Notes under the pieces: model-generated
Told to the model about the DNA's origin: nothing
Databases searched by the model: none
What the model saw: the letters and a program-made list of their open reading frames with translations, nothing else
Shown here: positions 21,779 to 31,403 of the stretch, one piece after another
Layout: each line of letters starts with the position of its first letter
Position numbering within the stretch: the first letter of the stretch is position 1
Assembly: GCA_022559845.1 (NCBI GenBank)
Contig: CM040123.1
Span: 295,542,642-295,606,641 of the forward strand
Reading direction: 5' to 3'
Source: Amorphophallus konjac
Lineage: Eukaryota > Streptophyta > Magnoliopsida > Alismatales > Araceae
Length of the DNA stretch: 64,000 nt
Program-made: the position numbers and the translations under genes

Positions 21779-23234
21779 ATGAAGAGGGCTCTTGAAGGCA
21801 GCTCAATGGTTGGGGTCGCTTACGACGGCTTAAAGTCGGCCAAAAAAGAGTATGGTATGCTGCAAAGGTTTATCGCCATCCCTGGGCATCTGAGCTCCAG
21901 CCCTTTGAGAGAGGTAAGTCAAAGAACTTCTTTTATCTTATTCAATTTCCTTGAAAATTGCTTATTATTCTTTCTCTTTTCCTGTCTTTGCTTTCTTTTC
22001 CCTTCTTATTACCTCAGCTCCTTCCCGGCCCAAGGTGCTATTCCACCCTGAATTGGATGTCTCCCATGATCCGTGAACTCTCTATAGCGGTGATATCCAT
22101 CTTAAGGGCCTGGCACTTGCACCCTCTTTTAATTCTAGCCAAAAACTACCCCAAGCTTTAATTGGATTGGCACCGCATCATGGCCTTGACAGAACTATGG
22201 CATCCCCAGACGCATACCTTTATCTTCCCCTCTTTTGAGGCCACCATTCTACTAGAGGAGGTAGAGACTTATCTTGCCCTTCCTAGATCTAAAGTTGGGG
22301 AGGAAGACTTAGTTTGCCACACTGTTTCCTCTATAGATCCTACACTCATTCTAGGGGAGTTACTACCTAGTACTAAGGATATCCGCACCATAGTTGGCCC
22401 ACACCACATCCATTTGCTACCCCTGAGCCAGTGGGTCATAGCCCATTGTAAGAACAAGTGTGGGTGGGATGAAACTATAGCCAAAGCTGTTTCTATCTGC
22501 CTATGTGGTGCCATACTCTTCCCCTCTACCGACCATGTCCTGGACATTCCCAACCTTAGCACTATTAGTGGACTGTGGCAGGGTCTTTCCATTTCTCAGG
22601 CCAGCCTTTCTTACCTGTACGAGGGCCTTAGCTCAGTAGCCTTAGGGGGTCCACTCTTTGGCTCTATGATCCTTCTTGAGTACTGGATGGGGGTCAGGTT
22701 GAAGTTCATACCTAGGGAGGATATCACTTCTGTCAGCCATATCTTTGGGAGCCATCCACTATTCATTATTGGTGGAGCCTTCAGGTTTTCTCAGCAAGTG
22801 GAGTGTCGGACTACGGACAAGAAGACTAGGGATGAATGGCGCCTCTATATCAACACTCTGCCCCTGGACCGGTTCATGATGCGCCCATCCTTCCTCCATG
22901 GCACCACCCTTAGGCTTCCTAGGAGTCTTGGGCTTGACTTGAGGCTTGTGGGAGACACCACCTTGGTGATGTATAGCCCCCACAAGTACTTTCTATAGGT
23001 TGGACTCTCCCGAACAACAGTTCCAGCACTACCCCACCTTCCTGCACTACAGGTGAGGAGGCTCGGAACAGAGGAGGATGAGCAGGCGGTCAAGAGTGCC
23101 CTGATCATGTGGGAAGTCAGTAGGGTACATACCCTACCAGCGGAAGTGACAGAGCTTCAAGAGGAGTACTAGGCCTATGTGAGAGAGTTGCGTGAGATTT
23201 GACCTCGCGGGGATGCTCGTCTGAGGATTGAGTG
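21779..23234 (+). pseudogene. Second accessory gene remnant, mobile-domain-like (DUF7745 type)
   Basis: Exon 1 (ATG at 21779, MKRALEGSSMVGVAYDGLKSAKK) ends at a donor GAGAG|GTAAGT near 21912; an acceptor lies near 22018-22036. The following frame runs through a TAA at 22159-22161 into a 278-codon open stretch (22162-22998) with ELWHPQTHTFIFPSFEATILLEEVETYL and LCGAILFPSTDHVLD, the pattern of the plant-mobile-domain-like DUF7745 family. A TAG ends that stretch, but the frame continues as a Glu-rich tail to a TGA near 23234. It is antisense to E1, downstream of the first PMD remnant and bracketed by dyad arrays. The family call is from motif resemblance only. Confidence 0.6.
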
Positions 23235-23384
23235 ATTTTTCTTTTATGATGTATAGAGACCCATGGATTGATCTTGGTTTGTTTGATTTTGAATAAAGGA
23301 ATGGAATGTTTTGATTGAATGAGACTGGACTTCTTTTTTGTGCATCTGTGTAGATTGAGGTGGTTCTTTTGGGGAAAAGGTGGC

Positions 23385-23735
23385 CTACGAAAAGACCGCT
23401 GAATGAGTTAGACGATCATCATTTGACCCCCAATTTAAGCAAAACGGTCTTAGATAGACTGCTCAATAGACGGATGTGAGGGGTTCAGAAGCAAGAGCCT
23501 GCACGGTCTATCGAGGGACTATTTAAGCACAAAGAACGGTTGGTGAAGGACCGCTTTAAAACTCAGGCGGTCATATTCAGACCTCAATACCCTGAGTGCA
23601 AAGAAGATCTAGTGGGCTCGTGAGATATGACTCTGGGAAATGAAAGCGGCCATATGGAGACCGTATAAAAGAATGAAACGGTCAGATTGTGACCATTGGA
23701 GCTGATTTAAACGGTTTCTGAGGACCATTTACCTG
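23385..23735. repeat. GGTC/GACC dyad array downstream of the second accessory gene
   Basis: Modules include AAACGGTCTTAGATAGACTG, CACGGTCTATCGAGGGAC, GAACGGTTGGTGAAGGACCG, AAGCGGCCATATGGAGACCG, AAACGGTCAGATTGTGACCA and AAACGGTTTCTGAGGACCA. Arms are more decayed than in the 18.2-18.7 kb cluster. Confidence 0.7.
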
Positions 23736-24009
23736 TAGATGCCAGAATCACCCGTAGACCTGTCCCTGCACACATACTTAAACAAAAAAAATAGGTTAAA
23801 TCTATTTTTAGGCTTAAACCCTTGCTTGCAGCAAGTTAGGGAATGACCAATCCTTGTTTTTGAGTCAAGGGGTGAAGCCTTATTAAATAGGTGAAAATAA
23901 CACATGAGAATGCGATGCATGCCATGAAATGCTGGGGGACTATGTGACGATCTTAAAAAATATTTTTTTATAATTTTGGAAGGTATTTCATTTTTTTGGT
24001 CTTTTATAA

Positions 24010-24225
24010 ATATTAATATCTTAAGGATTTTTGAGATATCTGATTTTTTTGGATTTTTGAAATATTTGATTTTTTTTTATTTTTGAAATATCTGATTTTT
24101 TTAGATTTTTGAAATATCTGATTTTTAGGATTTTTGAAATATTTGATTTTTTTTTTGGAATTTTTGAAATATTTGACTTTTTTTGGGATTTTTGAAATAT
24201 TTGACTTTTTTTAGGATTTTTGAAC
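24010..24225. repeat. T-rich minisatellite, about 24-bp unit
   Basis: About nine tandem copies of a unit like GGATTTTTGAAATATTTGA, each followed by a T-run of variable length. The length of the T-runs makes most of the differences. No coding meaning. Confidence 0.85.
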
Positions 24226-24379
24226 CAGTTCAGACCCGGTGACGAGAGACCCACATACCTCATTAGGGGCTTCCCAAGTACAACGTGCATTACAGGTGAC
24301 CATCCATGGCAAAGGTCCAATTTCACTTAACGGTGCCTCTGCTAAGGCCATACCCGTGGTATGATCTAGTCCTTGGAAA

Positions 24380-24805
24380 TCAAAAGGGAATTTGAGATGA
24401 AAGTCGGGGATAGGTATAGAGGTTTTTAGGGCTTGAGTTCTTCTCACGACAACCCCTTTTCAAAAGATTCGGTCTGTTGCGTTGGGACTTTGTATCTGTC
24501 ATCGAACCTTCATCCGCTCTAGGGACGCGTACGACCGGGCTCATGACGTCCTGTGGAGAATCTATACTACCACTCTTGCCATGCCTAGTTTCATTCTTTG
24601 GGGCAGTTGGATTTTTGAGCTTCGAACTTTTTGGTGAGCTTTTAGCTTTTGCCTTGATTTTTGCCCCTTTTCTTTTCTTTTTTCTTTTCCCTTTCTCTTG
24701 TTTTGTGATTGCTTCATGCAGAATCAGGTCATAACAGACTGCCCCTATTTGACACCTCTTTTGTATCGGGGTGTCTAGATCGGTCCTCGCCCCCTTATTC
24801 ACCAC
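24380..24805 (-). other. Lys-rich open stretch after E1 integrase, unknown
   Basis: A 141-codon minus-strand frame with a basic centre (KQEKGKRKKKRKGAKIKAKAK) lies about 200 bp after the integrase stop, on the same strand as E1 pol. I recognise no domain. It may be a decayed extra 3' ORF or chance. No start context argues for it. Confidence 0.25.
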
Positions 24806-25002
24806 TTGCCCCTACATTCGGCCGAAGAGAAGAAAAGAACAAGGACCTTCACTTTTCCAAATATGACCAAAGGAGAAACAGTGTTGCACAAAAGAGAAAA
24901 GCCCAACCTCGGAGGTCGTGTAGTGTGTGAGCGTCGTGCTAGGAATTTCCCTTGTGATCAAGGGGAGGAACATCCCGCCACCGGGCCATCGCGAGATCGA
25001 CT

Positions 25003-26130
25003 CTAAGGATAAAAACATTTGAGGTATAACCCATTCCACGGATGAGATAATTCTTCGCCCTCTACGTTCATTACACGGTATGCGTTCTTAGGATAAACTT
25101 CTTTGATTACAAACGGACCCTTCCAATTGGGCTGCAGCTTGGACCTAGGACCTCCTGATTGAATAAATTTGCGCTTCAAAATCATATTACCCACTTGGAA
25201 TCTTCTTTCAATGACCTTCTTTTGAAAATGACGCGAGACATGTTTTTGGTAAATGGAGACATGATTGGCCGCATTAAGCCTCTTCTCATCTAAGAGTTCC
25301 CGCTGGACTAGCAATGCCACTCGACGTTTATCGAGATTAAGTTCTTTGTCTAGCTGCACTCTTAGGGAAGGGATCAAAATCTCATACGGGAGTACCGCCT
25401 CCATCCCCTAAGTGAGAGAAAATGGAGTTTTCCCTGTGGGAGTACAGACGGAGGTGCGATAGGCCCATAGAGCATCTATTAATTTATCGGCCCAATCAGC
25501 GAATTTATGCGACTCGACGGAGGTGCGATAGGCCCATAGAGCATCTATTAATTTATCGGCCCAATCAGCGAATTTATGCGACTCGCATGTTTTCTTGATG
25601 ATTTTAAGAAGAGTCTTATTGGTGGCCTCGACTTGGCTGTTGCCTTGACGATAGTATGGTGATGAATGACGCAATGAAATATTGAATTTCTTACAAAGGT
25701 CCTGGAGTTCTTGGGACACGAATTGAGGCCTGTTGTCGGTGATGATATCGCTCGACACTCCAAACCGCGAGATGATGTTCTTCAAGATGAAGCGGCAAAC
25801 TGTGGTTGCTTTGATTTTTGTGTATGATTCGACTTCAGCCCACTTGGTGAAGTACTCCGTAGTGGTGAGGATGAAAGATTTATGTTTGGTCTGGGAGTTT
25901 GGATCGCCTAGGGGGCCTATAATATCAAAAGCCCACTTGGAGAATGGCCAAGGAGCAGAAAGAGGATGAAGGGATAAAGCAGGAGCATGAATCTTATCGG
26001 CATGGAGTTGCACTGAAGACACCTACGGACATAGGTGGAACAATCTTCTTCTAGGGTTGGCCAGTAATAGCCCTGCCTAAGAATCTTCTTCGCCAAGGCC
26101 TGACCATTGACATGCCCGAAGCCCTCTCGT
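25003..26130 (-). pseudogene. int: E1 integrase with internal 69-bp tandem duplication
   Basis: In minus order: the end of the HHCC zinc-binding part (LAKKILRQGYYWPTLEEDC..YVRRCLQC, 26106-26030), then after a frameshift the catalytic core with WAFDIIGPL (first Asp), IITDNRPQFVS (second Asp) and NSQVEATNKTLL (Glu), then the C-terminal part (NWKGPFVIKEV, HPWNGLYLKCFYP, stop at 25003). Directly after the catalytic Glu region, 23 residues (ESHKFADWADKLIDALWAYRTSV) are duplicated in tandem. The His part of the zinc finger is lost at the inversion breakpoint. An in-frame TAG lies near 25405. The gene would insert element cDNA; it is inactive here. Confidence 0.85.
25447..25584 (-). repeat. 69-bp tandem duplication inside E1 integrase
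   Basis: Two adjacent, apparently identical copies (25447-25515 and 25516-25584) of a 69-bp unit starting GACGGAGGTGCGATAGGCCC. The length is a multiple of three, so the frame is preserved. Confidence 0.92.
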
Positions 26131-27920
26131 TTATGGATAGATATTCAGGGTATAACCAAATCCGTCTAGCTCCGGAGGATCAAGAAAAGACCACATTCAC
26201 CATGCCCTGGGGCACCTACTACTACGTAGTCATGCCATTTGGACTGAAGAATGCGGGTGCCACATACCAACGGGCAATGATGGCAATCTTCCATGACATG
26301 ATGCATGTTTATATGGAAGCATATGTGGATGATATCCTGGTGAAATCAAAGTCGAAGGAGGAACACCCTGCTATCCTGGCCAAGGTGTTACAAAGGGCTA
26401 GGCAGTACAAATTGAAAATGAACCCAAATAAATATGTGTTTGGAGTATCATCAGGAAGTTGCTAGGTTTCATAGTTAGCAAGAGGGGGATTCAAATCGAT
26501 CCAAACAAAGCAAAGGTCGTCATGGATATGCCACCACCTAAGAACATTATTGAGCTTTGAGGATTGATTGGCCGTTTGCAGTTCATCCGGAGGTTCATAT
26601 CTCAACATTTACAAAGATGCCGCCCATTCTATGAGCAGTTGAAGGTGGGAGCTAAGTTTGAATGAATGAACAATGTCAAAAGGCCTATGAGGACTTGAAG
26701 GTTTATCTGTCTAGTCCCCCAATTTTGCAACCCCATGTTCCTCGAAAACCCTTGATTTTATACATTTCTGTTATTGAGGACTCCCTAGGACCTGTCCTGG
26801 CACAAGTGGACGACAAAGGGAAGGAAAGGGTAGCCTACTACCTCTCTAGGTTGTTCAATCCTATAGAAGCCAAGTATACTACTATGGAGAAGACCTGCGC
26901 AGCCTTAGTTTGGGTAGCCTAGAAATTGAAACACTATTTCCTTGCTCATGAGGTTAAGTTGATATCTAGAATGGACCCAATTCGCTATCTCTTAGAGAAA
27001 CCCGTCCTTTCTAATAGATTGGCTCGCTGGCAGAGTTTCCTCTCCCAGTTCGATATTACCTTCGTCATTCAGAAAGCAATCAAGGGATACGCTATTGCTG
27101 AACATCTTGCTCACTTACCTATCCCTTGTACAAATTCTATCCAGGATGAGTTTCCCAATGAACATCTGGCTGTGCTCACTCATCACCCTTTTTGGTCACT
27201 GCACTTTGATGGTGCACTCAATTCTCAGGGCCGAGGGATCGGCGCCATCCTCCTCACTCCAGAGGGGGTGACTATTCCCATCACCTATCAACTCTCTTTT
27301 CCGGCTACCAATAACATAGCCGAGTATGAGGCTCTCCTTGCTGGATTGAAGCATGACTATATTTTGGGCCGCGATACTTGAACATTATAGAAGATTCTCA
27401 GTTGGTGCTGCACCAGGTTTTCTCTACCTATCGCACCCGTGACCCTAAGCTCAAACCTTATCAAGATCTGGTCACGCTCTTGGCTAAGCAATTCCGTAAG
27501 TTGATTTACATTCACACCCCTGGATCTCAGAATATTCTCGCCAATGCACTTGCATCGCTTGCTTCTTCACTCTCCTTCCCCATCAGTCGTTCCACTGAGA
27601 CCATCATGGTCCAGCGGTAAGATGCTCCTTCCCTTCAGGATCCGTGGTTTGATAACCTTAGGAAGTCGTAGAGAAGAGGGCTGAGAAGGAGGATTTGAAA
27701 GAAGTATCTTTAACAGAGCTCGAGGATATCTTAGAAGAGGAGGAATTGCCTTGGTACCATGAAATTGAGCAATATTGTAGGGATGGGTCATTTCCAAAAT
27801 CAGCCAACGTCGACCAGCACAAGGCCATTAGAAGAGTCGCCTCCAGATAAACAATCATTGCAGGAGAATTGTATAGGCGTGCTCTTTTGGAGACTGGTGG
27901 AGACCATGCAACAAGATGGG
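26119..27920 (+). pseudogene. pol: E1 RT, RNase H and archaeal-type RNase H block, inverted
   Basis: These domains are on the plus strand although gag, protease and integrase of E1 are on the minus strand. In order: RT from its middle (EALSFMDRYSGYNQIRLAPED, MPFGLKNAGATYQRAM, catalytic YVDDILVKS, 26119-26465); a frameshift and stops; RNase H of the RT unit (RKPLILYISV, VAYYLSRL, 26662-26922, continuing after a TAG); the second, archaeal-type RNase H of Tat elements (LHFDGALNSQGRGIGAILL, NIAEYEALLAGL, ANALASLASSL, 27185-27620); and the post-RNase H linker (PWYHEIEQYCRDGSFPKS.. near 27750). The N-terminal half of RT is missing. Flipping the block restores the usual Tat order. Confidence 0.82.
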
Positions 27921-28600
27921 TTAGAGGGGGAAGGAGGAGGAGGAAGTGTGACGGGGACGAGAGACGGAAAAAGAACATCAAAGAAGGGATCGGAGGAGGA
28001 AAGCCACATGGTTGAAAGATCGATGGGTGGGCAGTGCCCACGTGAGCATGGCACAAACAACACCTCCATTGGCATTTCCATAAAAAATGGATCAATCATG
28101 ATAGGAGGTGAGCGGGATATGGACTCCAGTTCTTGAAAAAAGGAAGCAAGACAGGAAGGTGACCAAGAAAAGGCAACGAGGGAGCTCCCCTCTTCCCGTG
28201 GACTTTGAGCTGGCTTTGTAGGCGTGTACTTCACAAGCTGCATCTTGGGTTTTCTCAAATCTTCTTCTTCATGGAACATCTTGGCAAAAGCTTCGGAATA
28301 ATCCATGGCATCATAAACTGGCCCCCTTTGCAGCAACGGTGGCTTAGTCACTGTGCAAGCAACATTTTCTTTCTCTTTCTGGCAAAGCGGCATCTTCAGA
28401 GTGCCGGGATGTAATGGCCCCTTTACAAAATGTTGGTGATAGTCTCAGGTCAACGGCCCTGAGTCTCCCAACACTGATAATGATGACTCTCAGTAGCCAA
28501 GGCCTCTCCTACTCATTTTCTGCCCCTTGGGACGGGTTTAGTCTGCCCTAGTAATTGAGCGTCGAGGCCCATGCCCAGCTGAAAACCCAGTTTCAATATC
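27920..28600 (-). pseudogene. E1 protease-to-RT linker region
   Basis: A 197-codon minus-strand frame (28393-27800) starts MPLCQKEKENVACTVTKPPLLQRG and has YSEAFAKMFHEEEDLRKPKMQLVKY. It lies between the E1 protease and the inversion breakpoint, where Tat/Ogre elements have a variable linker. It has no RT motif. Its last part overlaps the opposite-strand linker at the breakpoint, so the exact junction is uncertain (about 27890-27935). Confidence 0.4.
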
Positions 28601-28605
28601 ATATT

Positions 28606-29358
28606 CTAGCCTTTGGAATCTCTTATCTTGGACTTGGCTTTGACATTAAGTGGTGTAGTGACGGACTTGCGTGGCGCATATGCCCATGGAAAATCCAAGT
28701 CCAACACCGACAGGACTGGCTTATTACTCAGACAAAGAGTCGGTAGTATTTTGTCAGAAATAGATTCAACTGATTGGATTGTGGATACACTCTTGACTTT
28801 GACCACCCACCCCTGAAACAGAAATTTAAGGAATTGGTGAGCGGTCGATGACACAGCACTGTGGTTATCAATCCACGGACGACCCAGAATAGCTTTGAGC
28901 ATTGGGTCAATGTCCAAGACATAAAACTCTACAGGCATTGTCAATGGCCCGAGCTCGACCTGAATAGTTACCACCCTATGACATGCACTTCTTGAGTTGT
29001 GATAAGCCGCAATAGTGGTTGGGGTAGGCCTTAGCATATCTTCAGAAATGTTACAGGCACGTAGAGTGCACAAGGGACAAACATTTATCGAAGCTCATGT
29101 GTCCACGAGAGCTGCATCGACGGCCACTTTATTTAATGTGATTGAAATGCAGAGTGGCATATGGCGTGTCTCGGGTAGTGCTAATTCTGACTCTGAAAAG
29201 GAAATGGCTGGTCCTTTTGTAATCGTGGCCAAAGCTGACGGTAAATTGTCTACTGCCATGTCCTCGCTGACCATGACCTTCTGGAGAAAAGCCTTTATAG
29301 CATCCTGGTGCAGCGTGGATCGCTTAATCAACTCTAAAACTGAAATCTTGGACGGCAT
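28606..29358 (-). pseudogene. E1 aspartic protease, active site broken by a stop
   Basis: The N-terminal part (29358-29095) ends ALVDT; the next codon is TGA and the frame then continues ASINVCPLCTLRACNISEDMLRPTPTTIAAY through VELGPLTMPVEFYVLDIDPMLKAILGRPWIDNH. The family active site is DTGAS, so a GGA-to-TGA change at the catalytic glycine has killed it. The motif order and the ILGRPWID motif are typical of Tat proteases. Confidence 0.8.
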
Positions 29359-29359
29359 C

Positions 29360-30560
29360 CGGTCCAGTGCTGCAATAAATCATAACGTGTGCCAGGCAAG
29401 GGGTCTACTTCTTCTGGTTCAGCTGTCGGTGACGGAACTTAGGGGTTAGGTGCAGGTGCACCGGTGGTGGGATAACTACTCTAGAACAAGCGCCTGCTTC
29501 GGAGGGAAAGATTCTGTGCCGACACGGCATCGGAGAAACTCATGATAGGTGACTTGATGGGTCCAGAGGGGTAAGTGGAGGGAGTAAAGGTGGGGGTGAT
29601 GATGGTGGAGGTAGTTCTGATAGGCCGTGGCGGGAGGATGATAGGTGAGGGGTTAGGTGAGGAGGTGACAATGGGGGGCGTGACAGGCGCTGGTGTTATG
29701 ACTGGTGATGTGGTGGGCAATGGGGTAGGTATAATGAGGGGTCTGGAAGGAATGGCGGGTGTGGTGGAGGCGACAACGGTAGGCCGAATGATAGTGGGGG
29801 TAGAAGATGAGGGGTTGTTGTTGTAGGTATGGTGGAGGGCCAAAAGGTGAGCTGGAGTCTCGTCATCATAGGACCACCCATCGTTGGGAGCTGGGCGGTG
29901 AATAAGGTTCACTTGAGCCGGTGTCAGCGACTGCAGTTGCGGAGCGGACAGGTGGTTTGGCATTGGATTCTGATGAATCCCAAGTTTTGGTGCAGGCTGC
30001 TGCTACTGCTGGGGATGAGGTTATTGTGGCTGCTTCTGTTGCTGCATCGGCTGCTACGGCCTCGGTGCCTGTCTTCTTCTCTCTTTAATCTATGTAATCA
30101 ACTTATGCATTTCTGCCCAGTCAATCTGTTGTCCTTCGTGCAAATCATAGATAAAATCATGAAACTGGTAGCACCTCTTAATCGTGTGCCCGGGCTACTG
30201 ATGGAATATGCAGAATCTGGACAGGTCGGTGGCGGAGTTCCAGTTCGGGCTTTCCGGGGGAAGCTGAAGATCTCCGATGTGCATAAGGGCTGAAAAGATA
30301 TCTGGTAAAGTTTCAGGTAGGGGAGGGTAATGCGCTCTCTTGGGACCTGGGCATGTAGGTGCATAGCCATTTGGTGGAGAGACATTATGGTACTGTGGCA
30401 GTTGTTAAGGCTGTTGTGGCGGAGGTTGCTGAGAGCGGGATACGATGGCTAGGTACTTGGCGGAGTGGTAAACTGGGGATTGCGGGGAGGTTGCTGGAAA
30501 CGAGGCGGAGCGGATTGGTTGGGGAAGTGGACAGCATGCACCTATTCATTCGTCTGGACT
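29360..30560 (-). pseudogene. gag: E1 gag, C-terminal part (left of Tk1)
   Basis: The minus-strand frame resumes at the Tk1 target duplication (EGV, 30565) and runs through Pro/Gln/Ser-rich nucleocapsid-like sequence with stops near 30540, 30450 and 30110. Further on is a Thr/Pro-rich frame (29963-29481, APQLQSLTPAQVNLIH then long TPT/PST runs). No intact zinc knuckle is visible. It is the continuation of gag at 41391-42875, split by the 10.8-kb insertion. Confidence 0.65.
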
Positions 30561-30646
30561 CCCTCTGTAGCAACCCTGATAAAATATTAATAATAATAAA
30601 GATTTTAAAATAAATCAAATAAATAGATAAATAAAACAAAATAAAA

Positions 30647-30880
30647 TAACGCCTCGGATAAAGGCGCTATTCAAATTAGAAACGCCTCTGGATAAGGCGT
30701 TATTCAAGAAGTGACGCCCTGACCAAACGTCGTCAAATTCTAAACGCCAAAAACGGTAAGGCCAAGAAACGCCCCTATCTTGGGCGTGTTTTAAAACAAG
30801 GAACGCCTTTACACAAGGCGCTTCTTAAGAAACGACCTGAACCAGGTCGTCAATTCAAGAATCGACGCCCTGACCAAAGT
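30647..30880 (+). repeat. Dyad array 1 in Tk1 LTR (U3)
   Basis: About seven modules of the form AACGCC(C/T)...(A/G)GGCGTT or ACGACC...GGTCGT, for example a perfect 7-bp stem AACGCCT/AGGCGTT at 30681-30701 and ACGACCT/AGGTCGT at 30832-30850. All lie upstream of the TATA box. Copied at 38362-38595. Confidence 0.85.
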
Positions 30881-31027
30881 CGTTAATTCCATTCGAGTTC
30901 CGTTCGACACGGGAGCTTATCCAGGGAAAGATTAACCTAATCCAGTAAGTGTCTACTAGGGTAAGGACTCTATTAGGGATATATTACCCTCACACAATCA
31001 CTAACTCTAATAGGACACCCAAAATCC

Positions 31028-31035
31028 TATAAATA
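31028..31035 (+). promoter_or_regulatory. Tk1 LTR TATA box
   Basis: TATAAATA followed by CC; the same context occurs in the Tk2 LTR. It is the probable core promoter of the Tk1 genomic RNA. Confidence 0.65.
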
Positions 31036-31403
31036 CCTTTGATTACCAAACCCTAAATCCATTTGATCGATCATCTGCTGCGGTGAGTAAAAGAACTGAA
31101 CGTTCTTTTCTTTCTATCATATGAAGAGTTACTGACTCTTCATCTCTTTCTCTTCTTACAGGTCGAAGAGAGCACCTGCGTACGTGAAGAACAAAGGTAA
31201 TGTTCTTCTTTCTTTTACCTTCAGCCAAAGTATGATGAAGTGAGGATTGATACATCTTCATGTTTCTCTGTAGGAAGCTCTGTCGAAGAACAAGGGTTCT
31301 TCAAAACGAACGATTCTTCCTGCTGCTGCTGCGGTTATATAGTTGCAGTAGAAAGGGTTCTCCTCAAATACTTCACAAGTCTTCTTCTAAATCAACTGTA
31401 AAG

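Noticed and set aside
27759..28136. 125-codon plus-strand ORF as a gene
   Set aside because: It runs across the inversion breakpoint and is out of frame with the post-RNase H linker that carries recognisable motifs.
29575..29826. Gly/Val-rich 83-codon plus-strand ORF
   Set aside because: It is the complement of the Thr/Pro-rich E1 gag segment (29963-29481).
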